In this document: piece after piece, positions 16,337-24,145 of the stretch | Position numbering within the stretch: the first letter of the stretch is position 1 | How the letters are laid out: each line of letters opens with the position of its first letter | Assembly (NCBI GenBank): GCA_903864505.1 | Contig: CAIPGC010000118.1 | Location: forward strand, 1 to 33,902 | Length of the DNA: 33,902 nt | Direction: 5' to 3' | DNA from: an uncultured beta proteobacterium | GTDB taxonomy: Bacteria; Pseudomonadota; Gammaproteobacteria; Burkholderiales; Burkholderiaceae_C | The notes under the pieces: generated by a model | The model's database searches: none | What the model was told of the DNA's origin: nothing | The model's input: only the letters and a program-made list of their open reading frames with translations | Translations under genes and position numbers: made by a program

Positions 16337-17656
16337 TTACGACCCGTTATTACTCCGCGCGTTCTGGTTCAGGGACCGAAGCAAACGCAATTTCTCGGCA
16401 ATTCGAATCTCCAGTCCGCGTTCCACCGGTCGATAAAAATGGGTTGCAGCAAGCCCTTCAGGAAGGTAACGCTCCCCCGCAGCAAACCCTTCAGGCTCAT
16501 CGTGGGCATATCGATAGCCCTTGCCGTAGTCCAAGTCTTTCATCAGCTTTGTAGGTGCATTTCGCAAATGAGACGGCACGGGGCGCGAACCATCCGCCTT
16601 GACCAGCGCCTTGACCTCCTTGAACGCCTTGTATACCGCGTTGGACTTGGGTGCAACGGCCAGATACACCACACACTCGGCCAGCGCCAACTCTCCCTCG
16701 GGGCTACCCAGACGCTCGTAGACTTCGGCGGCATCCAGCGCCAGTCGCAAAGATCTGGGGTCGGCCAGTCCGATATCTTCACTTGCAATACGGATCAGCC
16801 TTCTGGCGATATAGCGGGGGTCGACTCCACCATCAAGCATGCGAGTGAGCCAATAAAGCGAGGCATCAGGATCAGAGCCACGCACCGATTTGTGCAGCGC
16901 ACTGATGGAATCAAAAAAATGCTCGCCCTTGTTGTCGTAGCGTCGCATCCGCTCACCCAGAACCTTGATCAACCAGGCATCGCCAATGTGTTCCAGACAC
17001 TCCTGCCGTGCGGCAACCGCCAACGTCTCCAGGGTATTGAGCAGGCGCCGCGCGTCTCCGTCGGCATGGCTAATCAGCCTGCTAATTGCTATACTTTCAA
17101 TAGCTGGCAGCGCTTGATCAGCAAGGGCTTTTGCCACTATTTGTTCCAAATCCTGCTCGCTCAAGGGGTGTAGCACGTAAACGGTCGCCCGAGACAGCAA
17201 CGCCGAATTGACCTCAAACGAAGGGTTCTCGGTCGTGGCTCCAATGAAGGTGAACAGTCCGCTCTCGACATGCGGCAAAAACGAATCCTGCTGGCTTTTG
17301 CTGAACCGATGCACCTCGTCGACAAACACGATGGTGTGACGCTGCTCCAGCCCATCGCGTGCGCTCATCGCTTGGTCCACCGCCTCCCGAATTTCCTTCA
17401 TGCCACCGAGCACGGCACTGATTGTGATGAACTGAGCATCAAAGGCATCTGCCATGAGGCGTGCAATGGTGGTCTTGCCCACCCCCGGTGGCCCCCACAA
17501 AATGCAACTGTGCGGCTGTCCCGACTCGAATGCCAACCGCAATGCCTTTCCCTCTCCCAACAGGTGCTGCTGGCCGGCGACCTGCCCCAAATGCTTAGGA
17601 CGCAGTCGCTCTGCCAAAGGCCGGTACGAGGAAGAAGGTTGCGCGGGCAAAATCAA
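16337..17656 (-). CDS. rarA: Replication-associated recombination protein RarA
   Basis: AAA+ ATPase related to clamp-loader subunits and RuvB (MgsA/WRNIP1 family), acting at stalled replication forks. Visible motifs are PLAERLRPKHL at the N-terminus, Walker A GPPGVGKTT with Lys61, Walker B TIVFVDEVHRFSKSQQD, sensor 1 IGATTENPSFE, and the C-terminal tetramerisation region with LHKSVRGSDPDASLYWL and GYRYAHDEPEGF. The length is 439 aa from TTG 17656, near the family norm of about 440-450. The frame stays open to 17785, but those 43 residues look non-coding and no ATG occurs in the plausible range, so a TTG start (17656 or 17650) is inferred. A short repeat element codes for part of the variable segment before HADGDARRLLN. 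Confidence 0.93.
   Translation of the reverse strand: MILPAQPSSSYRPLAERLRPKHLGQVAGQQHLLGEGKALRLAFESGQPHSCILWGPPGVGKTTIARLMADAFDAQFITISAVLGGMKEIREAVDQAMSARDGLEQRHTIVFVDEVHRFSKSQQDSFLPHVESGLFTFIGATTENPSFEVNSALLSRATVYVLHPLSEQDLEQIVAKALADQALPAIESIAISRLISHADGDARRLLNTLETLAVAARQECLEHIGDAWLIKVLGERMRRYDNKGEHFFDSISALHKSVRGSDPDASLYWLTRMLDGGVDPRYIARRLIRIASEDIGLADPRSLRLALDAAEVYERLGSPEGELALAECVVYLAVAPKSNAVYKAFKEVKALVKADGSRPVPSHLRNAPTKLMKDLDYGKGYRYAHDEPEGFAAGERYLPEGLAATHFYRPVERGLEIRIAEKLRLLRSLNQNARSNNGS
17088..17143 (+). repeat. Short interspersed repeat element inside rarA
   Basis: The stretch begins GCTATACTTTCAATAGCTGG and continues with an imperfect hairpin AGCGCTTG-ATCAG-CAAGGGCT. It has the same orientation relative to the host gene as the rmlD copy at 7801-7855, and the minus-strand frame gives LPAIESIAISR against [11 protein letters not shown] there. 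It is read through as part of RarA in a segment that varies in length between RarA proteins. Confidence 0.55.
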
Positions 17657-17788
17657 ACAGTTCAGCGGGTTTGTGCCAGTGTACGGCAGTCGACCGGGCA
17701 AGCTCGGCGAAGAACGGTTTGAGCATTGAGGACTTCCCGTCGAGCGAAGGGGTGTGTATATTGGAGCGCAAATACGCTGCAGCACACC

Positions 17789-18538
17789 ATGATCATCTCT
17801 CTCATCAATCGATCAACATCCGTTTCGGACACCCAGGCGCAAATCGTGGTGCGCGCGATCAACCGCCAATTGAAGGAGGACTTTGAACCGTACTGGAGCT
17901 TTGGTGCCACCTTGCGCCTAGAGGGACCAACCGGAAAACGTCTGCGAATCGAGTCTCTGACCGACATGCGGGGAGATGCGGTGATCTACCTAGTGGACGG
18001 TAGCAACGCCCTGGAGGCAACCGGTTGGCATCTGAGCAATTGCCGGGACATCCCTTATGGCATCGTATTCTTGGAACTGTGCGAAAAAATCCAGGAAGAC
18101 TGGTCGATCACGTTGTCCCACGAGACCCTGGAACTGGTCGGCGACCCAATGTGCAATCTGCTGGTTGAGGGCAACCATCCGTTTGACCGGCGAAGGCGAG
18201 TGTTTCACCTGTTTGAAATGTGCGATGCCGTTCAAGCCGAAAACTACGCCATTGACGGTGTGGCGGTATCCAATTTTGTATTGCCCAGCTATTTCAGCCT
18301 GGGCGAGCAGGAGGGACGGCGCAACGACTTCCTGGGTACGGTATACGGCGGAAAATTGCTCCAGTCCTTCGGCATGAATCCCGGTGCGTATCTCAACATT
18401 TTCGATGCCAAAACCGGCCGTTGGAGTCAACCCGAATACAACGACGATAAAGTCGCCCGCTTGCGCAAGCGCCTGAAAACCCAAATCCAGGCAGGGCGCG
18501 GCTATCGCCGTGCGCACCCAGGTCGTTTGCCAAAGTAA
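17789..18538 (+). CDS. Unrecognised protein with HExxE motif, paired with cyclase
   Basis: I cannot name this 249-aa protein. It is soluble, with no signal peptide or membrane segment. The central part reads WSITLSHETLELVGDP, giving His111-Glu112-x-x-Glu115 inside a predicted helix; about 28 residues later comes FEMCDAV with Glu143, Cys145 and Asp146, then NYAIDGVAVSNFVLPSYF. An HExxE helix followed by an acidic residue resembles a zincin-type metallopeptidase site, but zinc binding is only a hypothesis. I recall similar SHExLE...CD proteins as hypothetical proteins in other bacteria. The start ATG 17789 is chosen because the 21 residues before it look non-coding. It ends 3 nt before the cyclase gene, so the two are almost certainly co-transcribed and probably work together. 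Confidence 0.75.
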   Translation: MIISLINRSTSVSDTQAQIVVRAINRQLKEDFEPYWSFGATLRLEGPTGKRLRIESLTDMRGDAVIYLVDGSNALEATGWHLSNCRDIPYGIVFLELCEKIQEDWSITLSHETLELVGDPMCNLLVEGNHPFDRRRRVFHLFEMCDAVQAENYAIDGVAVSNFVLPSYFSLGEQEGRRNDFLGTVYGGKLLQSFGMNPGAYLNIFDAKTGRWSQPEYNDDKVARLRKRLKTQIQAGRGYRRAHPGRLPK

Positions 18539-18541
18539 AAC

Positions 18542-21500
18542 ATGTCACGGGAGCAGCAGCAACTCGAGGCCGCCATTTCCGCTTTGTCTGGGCAGCGCAC
18601 GCTACTGGGGGATGCCCTGGTAGATGCGGCTCTGGGGCCTATGCGGGTGCGACTAGCCAGCCTGAGTTCGGAACAGTCTCTCAAGCACGTCACGATTCTT
18701 TTCCTTGATGTCGTGGGCTCTACCACGCTGAGCCAGATTCTGGACCCGGAGGAGGTCCACCTGACCATGGACCGGCTGTTAGAGCAGTGTGCCGCCATTG
18801 TCGAAAGCCACCGAGGCAAAGTATTGAAATATGCAGGCGATAGTGTGTTGGCGGTGTTTGGCGCTGACGAAACACGTGAAGACGACGCCGAACGTGCCGT
18901 GATGGCTGGTCTGGCATTACTTCAGGAAGGAAAGCGCCAGGGCGCGCTGATTGCAGGACAGTATGGCCATGCCGGGTTCGATGTGCGTATAGGCCTGCAT
19001 TCGGGCGGCGTGCTGCTGGGGGGCGGGGTCGATGCTCAGAGCAACATTCGTGGTTTCCATGTCAATGTCGCTGCACGCATGGAGCAGACCGCCCCCGTTG
19101 GCGGGTTGCGGATCAGCCACGACACCTACCGCCATGTCCGGGGTGTCTTCGACGTGGAGCCACAACCTCCGATCCAAGTAAAAGGCGTGGAAGCGCCCTT
19201 GCTGACCTATCTTGTTCGGCGTAGCAAACCGCGCGCCTTTCGCATGCCAACACGTGGAATTGAAGGCGTTGAGACACGCATGGTGGGGCGTGACGGAGAA
19301 ATGGAGCTACTCCAGACCGCCTTCGGGCAGTTGTATACACGGCGCCAGTTTTCAGTAGTGCACATCGTGGCCGAAGCCGGGTTGGGCAAGAGCCGCATGC
19401 TGCACGAGTTTGAGAACTGGGCCGAGTCGCAGGCCGCGCGCTTTTATTTCTTCCAGGGGCGTGCACATGCAGCCATGCAGAGTCAGCCGTACGGACTCTT
19501 GCGGGACATTTTTGCATGGCGCTTTCAAATCGCGGACGGCGACACTGCTGAGGTATGTAGGAAGAAGTTCGAAGAGGGGCTGGGACCGGATCTGCGTGAC
19601 GCTGGTGATGCGGACATGGCGCAATCGCACGTGCACCTGCTGGGACACCTTATAGGAATTGACTATGCCGACAGCAAGCATGTGTTGGGCATTCAGGACG
19701 ACAGCAGACAGGCAAGAAGCCGCGGCTTCCATGCAGCCGCACTCTGGTTTCGCCACCTGGCCGATGGCGAGGGGTTGCCCATCCTGCTTCTTCTGGACGA
19801 TATGCACTGGGCAGACGACGGTTCGCTCGACTTCCTGAACTACCTGAGCGAAGTAAGTCGCGAATTGCCCATGCTGGCCATTGCAACTTCAAGACACCGG
19901 GGCAATCAGGATCAGCTTCAGGGGCCCTGGGGTGCTGATGCTCTGCAGATTTCAATGGTTCACCTGGACCAGGGAGCGAGTCACATGCTTGCGAGCGAGC
20001 TGTTGAAGATGCTTCCCGAGATTCCGGGCGTATTGCACCAATTGATTACCAGCGGAGCGCAGGGCAACCCGTTCTACATGGAAGAATTGATCAAGATGCT
20101 GATAGACGAGGGGGCCATTGAAACCAGCATCCAACATTGGACCGTCCACCCGGAAAAATTTCTGTCAACCCGCGTCCCACCGACGCTTACCGGCGTGCTG
20201 CAGTCCCGCCTGGATCGGTTGAGGCCAGAAGAAAAACGTGCGCTGCAGCAAGCCAGTGTGATTGGACAGGTGTTCTGGGACCAGCCGCTGGCTGCGTTGA
20301 GTGCCGAGGCGGTCCAGGCTCTGCCAGCGCTACTGCACCACCGGTTGATTTTCCAGAAGATGGAAGCGAGCATCGAAGGCGCGCGCGAGTTCACATTCTC
20401 CCACCAGATACTGCATCAGGTAACCTACGAGACGCTTCTCAAAACTGCACGCAGGACATTGCATGCTAAAGCAGCTAACTGGTTTGCCGAAATGACAGGG
20501 GCTCGTGCAAAGGATTTTCTGAGTGTCGCAGCCGAAAACTTCTTGAAGGCGGACGATCTTTTTCAATCCGGCGCTTTTTATACCAAGGCTGCAGAACATG
20601 CCACCAAACGCTATGCCCACGCAACCGCGATTGCCTATGTCGACAAAGCCTGGGAGTTGCTGCCGCTAGTTGAAAGGCAGACCGACCCGCCCGATGCCGG
20701 CGAACTGCTCGACCTTCGCTGGCGACTGCTCGATGTTCGCGAACAGGCCCGCGATATAGAAGGGAAGCGAACCGAACAGCGCGCCGACATCGAGGCGCTT
20801 CAAGAGCTCGCTGATGCATCAAGGCAAGATGGAAAGCGCTGCGAAGTCGCCTGGCGCCGCAGCAACCTAGCCCTGAGAACGGGCAACTATCTAAGCATGC
20901 GAGACGCGGCCCGCCAAGCGATGGATTTTGCGGAACGTACCGGGAACGCGTTGCTGTCGTTGCGCGGACAACAGCGTCTTGCCATTGCGCTAACTTACCT
21001 GGGTGACGCAGAAGCGGGACGAGCGCTGGCGCTTGACGGCCTGTCCAAGGCACGTGTAGTCGGAGCGCGCGCTCTGGAGGCCATGTTTCTCAACGCCCTT
21101 TCTGTCATCGCTGACCGCCAGGAAGACCAGCTGGCTTCTTTGGAACTGGACGCGCACGACCTCGCAATCAACCGGGAACTCGGCAACCGGCGCAACGAAG
21201 CCGTCGCACTCAACAACCTGGGTAATGGATGGCTGCGGCTTGGTGCACATCAGCTGGCGCGCCAATATCTGAAGGACGGCCTGCGGCTGGCACGCGCGCT
21301 GGGTGACCGCACCACTGAACCCAACACCTTGATAGCCCTGGCAGTACTGGACCTTCGCGAAGGCAAAGACGAGCGCGCCTTGGAGCACGCGCAGGCCGCC
21401 GTCGCTCTGCTCGCCAACGAAGGGAGCCCGGACTTTGAAGCCATTGCAATGTGCACACTGGGTGATGTACATCTGGCCCGCAATCAGCCTTATGCCGCAC

Positions 21501-21898
21501 GCTCTGCGTTTAAGCGAGCATACGATTTTGGCGTTCGCTTGGACAGCCCGGCACAGTTTGATGCTACCGCTGGGCTGGCCAGGGTTGCGTTAGCAATATC
21601 CGACATACCGGAGGCTCTGCAACTCGTCAACGAACTGATGGCATGCACAGAAAACGGTCAAAATTTCGATGGTTCGGAATCGCCTATCATGGTACGTCTG
21701 ACCTGCTACGAGGTGCTACAACGGGTCAGCGACAGGCGCGCTGACACCCTACTTGAAACCGCTTATTCCGAATTGCAAAAGGTTGCCGTGACCCTCAACG
21801 ATTCCGCGCTGCGGCAAGGCTATTTGCACGACATACCCGAACACCACCAAACCGTGTCCGCCTGGCAAGCGCTGCGCGGGCATGTGCCGTCGTCTTAG
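18542..21898 (+). CDS. Class III adenylate/guanylate cyclase-ATPase-TPR protein
   Basis: Very large (1118 aa) soluble signalling protein. Residues about 48-230 form a class III nucleotidyl cyclase domain with both metal aspartates, Asp56 (FLDVVGS) and Asp100 (KYAGDS), Lys96, and the transition-state pair Asn175 and Arg179 (VNVAARME). About 250-560 is a STAND/AAA-like ATPase with Walker A AEAGLGKS (Lys283) and Walker B LLLLDDMHWADD (Asp419, Asp420). The C-terminal half (about 650-1090) is helical with TPR-like repeats such as ALNNLGNGWLRLGAHQLARQ. Proteins of this plan use the TPR part as a sensor, but ligand and product (cAMP or cGMP) are unknown. The residue expected to select the base, seven before Asn175, is Asn168, which is unusual. 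It follows the HExxE gene by 3 nt, and its last 4 nt overlap the convergent hydrolase gene. Confidence 0.9.
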   Translation: MSREQQQLEAAISALSGQRTLLGDALVDAALGPMRVRLASLSSEQSLKHVTILFLDVVGSTTLSQILDPEEVHLTMDRLLEQCAAIVESHRGKVLKYAGDSVLAVFGADETREDDAERAVMAGLALLQEGKRQGALIAGQYGHAGFDVRIGLHSGGVLLGGGVDAQSNIRGFHVNVAARMEQTAPVGGLRISHDTYRHVRGVFDVEPQPPIQVKGVEAPLLTYLVRRSKPRAFRMPTRGIEGVETRMVGRDGEMELLQTAFGQLYTRRQFSVVHIVAEAGLGKSRMLHEFENWAESQAARFYFFQGRAHAAMQSQPYGLLRDIFAWRFQIADGDTAEVCRKKFEEGLGPDLRDAGDADMAQSHVHLLGHLIGIDYADSKHVLGIQDDSRQARSRGFHAAALWFRHLADGEGLPILLLLDDMHWADDGSLDFLNYLSEVSRELPMLAIATSRHRGNQDQLQGPWGADALQISMVHLDQGASHMLASELLKMLPEIPGVLHQLITSGAQGNPFYMEELIKMLIDEGAIETSIQHWTVHPEKFLSTRVPPTLTGVLQSRLDRLRPEEKRALQQASVIGQVFWDQPLAALSAEAVQALPALLHHRLIFQKMEASIEGAREFTFSHQILHQVTYETLLKTARRTLHAKAANWFAEMTGARAKDFLSVAAENFLKADDLFQSGAFYTKAAEHATKRYAHATAIAYVDKAWELLPLVERQTDPPDAGELLDLRWRLLDVREQARDIEGKRTEQRADIEALQELADASRQDGKRCEVAWRRSNLALRTGNYLSMRDAARQAMDFAERTGNALLSLRGQQRLAIALTYLGDAEAGRALALDGLSKARVVGARALEAMFLNALSVIADRQEDQLASLELDAHDLAINRELGNRRNEAVALNNLGNGWLRLGAHQLARQYLKDGLRLARALGDRTTEPNTLIALAVLDLREGKDERALEHAQAAVALLANEGSPDFEAIAMCTLGDVHLARNQPYAARSAFKRAYDFGVRLDSPAQFDATAGLARVALAISDIPEALQLVNELMACTENGQNFDGSESPIMVRLTCYEVLQRVSDRRADTLLETAYSELQKVAVTLNDSALRQGYLHDIPEHHQTVSAWQALRGHVPSS

Positions 21899-23010
21899 GG
21901 GCGCAATGCTGAACCTGAATTTGAAGAGGCGAGAAACTTCCTGATTTCCTCGAACGCCTGACGCGCCTCCGTCAAATCCGGGTCAAAAATATGCCACACG
22001 TGCACCACATGGTCCCACGTTTGCAAGCGAACCGGGGACCCTGCGGCGAGCGCCTTGTTGACGTAACGGACGCTGTCATCCAACAGCATTTCTCCATTGC
22101 TGGCCTGAACCAACAGGGGCGGCAAACCGCGCAGATCACCAAACACCGGGGAAACATCCGGGTGGCTTGGTCGAATGCGACTTTGAAACCATCCAAACCA
22201 CAGCAATGCCGTTCGGGGAACGCGCGCAAGCTTGCCAAAGAGTGGTCCGAGCATGGCATCGGTCACAATATTGTTGACTAGGCTGGGGCTGCCCAAGGTT
22301 GAATCGGTGGGTGGAGACAAGGCCACCACCGCATCTGGTGCGCGCCAGCCCTGGTCCCGCACCCAGGCAATCAGAGATAAGGTCAGGTTCGCCCCCGCCG
22401 AGTCACCCGCCACGAATACTGTAGTCGCCGGTACGCGCCCCTGTGGACCGGCCTCCAGCATCCACTGGTAGGCTGTGCGGCAGTCCTCTATACCGGCTTT
22501 GCGTGAATGCTCGGGCATCAGCCGGTAATCAATCGCCAACACGACTCCGCCCGTGATCTCCGAAAACCGCGACGTGATCGCACGATGACTTCGGGGACTA
22601 CCCATCATCCAGGCACCGCCGTGGATGTACAGCGTGCGTCGCGAGCTATCGACTCCGGGCGCAATCACCCATTCTGCAGCGACTCCACCGGCATCCACCG
22701 GAACAAACTGCGCAACAAATGCACGGTCCGCATGCATATTGTCCATATAGGCGCGCAGCAGCGACAGGTGCCTGGAACGCGGCGCACCCTTGAGTGCGGC
22801 CACAATGCCGCCCAAAGAAGCAACCACCGCCTGATGCTCTGCGTTCGGAAATTGACCGGTTGAAAAGTGCTGCCAGTGTGAAGCTTCAGCGAGATCTTTG
22901 CTTTGATCAAAGGCTTTCAAATCGGCGCCACACAAATAGAAGCGCGTAATCGCCCAGCCAACTGCCAAGAGCAGCAAGACGATGCACGTTCCTACGATCA
23001 CAAGGTGCAC
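21895..23010 (-). CDS. Alpha/beta hydrolase (hormone-sensitive-lipase-like esterase)
   Basis: Probable membrane-anchored esterase of 371 aa. A hydrophobic segment at about 3-22 (VIVGTCIVLLLLAVGWAI) looks like an uncleaved anchor. The fold is of the HSL group: oxyanion motif YIHGGAWMMGS, nucleophile Ser204 in GDSAGAN, an acid in the LLDDSV region, and His340 (or His337) in HVVHVWHIFDP. Substrates in this group are short acyl esters; nothing here fixes the real one. The start is GTG at 23010, sitting inside a 7-bp inverted repeat (22990-22996 and 23011-23017), with no strong Shine-Dalgarno site. It follows the nucleotidyltransferase gene by 31 nt and is probably the third gene of that minus-strand unit. 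Confidence 0.85.
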   Translation of the reverse strand: MHLVIVGTCIVLLLLAVGWAITRFYLCGADLKAFDQSKDLAEASHWQHFSTGQFPNAEHQAVVASLGGIVAALKGAPRSRHLSLLRAYMDNMHADRAFVAQFVPVDAGGVAAEWVIAPGVDSSRRTLYIHGGAWMMGSPRSHRAITSRFSEITGGVVLAIDYRLMPEHSRKAGIEDCRTAYQWMLEAGPQGRVPATTVFVAGDSAGANLTLSLIAWVRDQGWRAPDAVVALSPPTDSTLGSPSLVNNIVTDAMLGPLFGKLARVPRTALLWFGWFQSRIRPSHPDVSPVFGDLRGLPPLLVQASNGEMLLDDSVRYVNKALAAGSPVRLQTWDHVVHVWHIFDPDLTEARQAFEEIRKFLASSNSGSALRP

Positions 23011-23041
23011 CGTAGGATGAACCGTTTATCCAAACTTGTCC

Positions 23042-24145
23042 TCATGCCCGCGCATCGCTCCAGCGCAGCAGGCAACTGTCATCGCCTCGATAAACGGCGT
23101 GTCCGTTTTGGTCGACACAGTAGTCTGGGGAAATAATCATTTCCGAAAACTCCATACCCGCGCCGATGCGTGTGTACTCAAACAGCACGCTGCGCCGCAC
23201 CGTTGCGCCGGACCGAATGTGACTGCCATGACCAATCCAAGTCGGACCAATGATATTTGCGCCGGCTTCAATCTTTACGCTCGATCCAAGGTACACAGGG
23301 CCCTCGATAGTGACGTGGTCCCAATCAATGCAGGTGTTCAGCCCGATCCAAACTCCCGGGCGCACCTCGCGGCCAGGCATGTTCATGTGGGCCACCTCGC
23401 CACGCAAGACTCTTTGCAAGACCCACCAATAGTCGCTAACCCTGCCAATATCGATCCAGTTGAAGAAGCGGTTTTGTAGAAAGAACGGCAGTTGCTTTTC
23501 AACCAGCATCGGAAACAGCTGCGAGCCGATATCGAAATTGCAGCCTGACGGGATCAGGTCCAGCACGCTTGGCTCGAACAGATAAATCCCCGTGCTAGCG
23601 AGCGTTGAGCGCGCTTCTTGTGGGCTGGGTTTTTCCTGAAATGACTGCACCCTGCCGGACGCATCCGCCACGACCATGCCGTAGCTCTGCACCTGATCGC
23701 GCGGAACTTCCAGTGCCACGACACTGGCCACCGCAGCCTTGGACCGATGCTCTCGCACCGCGGCTCCGATGTCCAGGTCGATCAGCGCGTCGCCACAGAG
23801 AACCAAAGTGGTTTCGTCGAAGAAACCTGAAAAGTCCTGAATGTGACGCATTCCGCCGGCCGAGCCTCGAGGACGCGGCAAAATGTCACCGTGGTCGAGC
23901 GCTCCTTCGAAAGAGTAGCCAATTTCAACCCCCCAGCGACTGCCGTCTCCAAAATATTCTTCAATTTTGTGGTGGTGGTAGGCGACATTGATCATGATTT
24001 GCCGCACACCGTGGCGAGCCATGTGCTCGATCAAGTACTCCATCACCGGTTTACCCAGGATGGGCACCATGGGCTTTGGCAAATCATTGGTGAGTGGCCG
24101 CACGCGGGTCCCCTGGCCCGCCGCCAGAATCATGCCCTTGGTCAT
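23042..24145 (-). CDS. Sugar nucleotidyltransferase with left-handed beta helix
   Basis: NDP-sugar pyrophosphorylase of 367 aa, probably mannose-1-phosphate guanylyltransferase-like or a glucose-1-phosphate enzyme. The N-terminal nucleotidyltransferase domain has ILAAGQGTRVRPLT at about 6-19, the lysine-containing PKPMVPILGKPV, LCGDALIDLD with the metal aspartate, and FQEKPS. The C-terminal part (about 255-345) is a series of hexapeptide repeats (VWIGLNTCID, VYLGSSVKIEAGANI, TWIGHGSHI) forming a left-handed beta helix, as in eukaryotic-type GDP-mannose pyrophosphorylases. The ATG overlaps the manC stop (ATGA), so both are made together. Having two pyrophosphorylases in tandem suggests two different sugars or nucleotides; sequence alone does not settle the substrate. 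Confidence 0.85.
   Translation of the reverse strand: MTKGMILAAGQGTRVRPLTNDLPKPMVPILGKPVMEYLIEHMARHGVRQIMINVAYHHHKIEEYFGDGSRWGVEIGYSFEGALDHGDILPRPRGSAGGMRHIQDFSGFFDETTLVLCGDALIDLDIGAAVREHRSKAAVASVVALEVPRDQVQSYGMVVADASGRVQSFQEKPSPQEARSTLASTGIYLFEPSVLDLIPSGCNFDIGSQLFPMLVEKQLPFFLQNRFFNWIDIGRVSDYWWVLQRVLRGEVAHMNMPGREVRPGVWIGLNTCIDWDHVTIEGPVYLGSSVKIEAGANIIGPTWIGHGSHIRSGATVRRSVLFEYTRIGAGMEFSEMIISPDYCVDQNGHAVYRGDDSCLLRWSDARA

Noticed and set aside
17657-17785. N-terminal extension of rarA to 17785
   Set aside because: The 43 residues look non-coding and would run across the divergent promoter region up to the start of the next gene.
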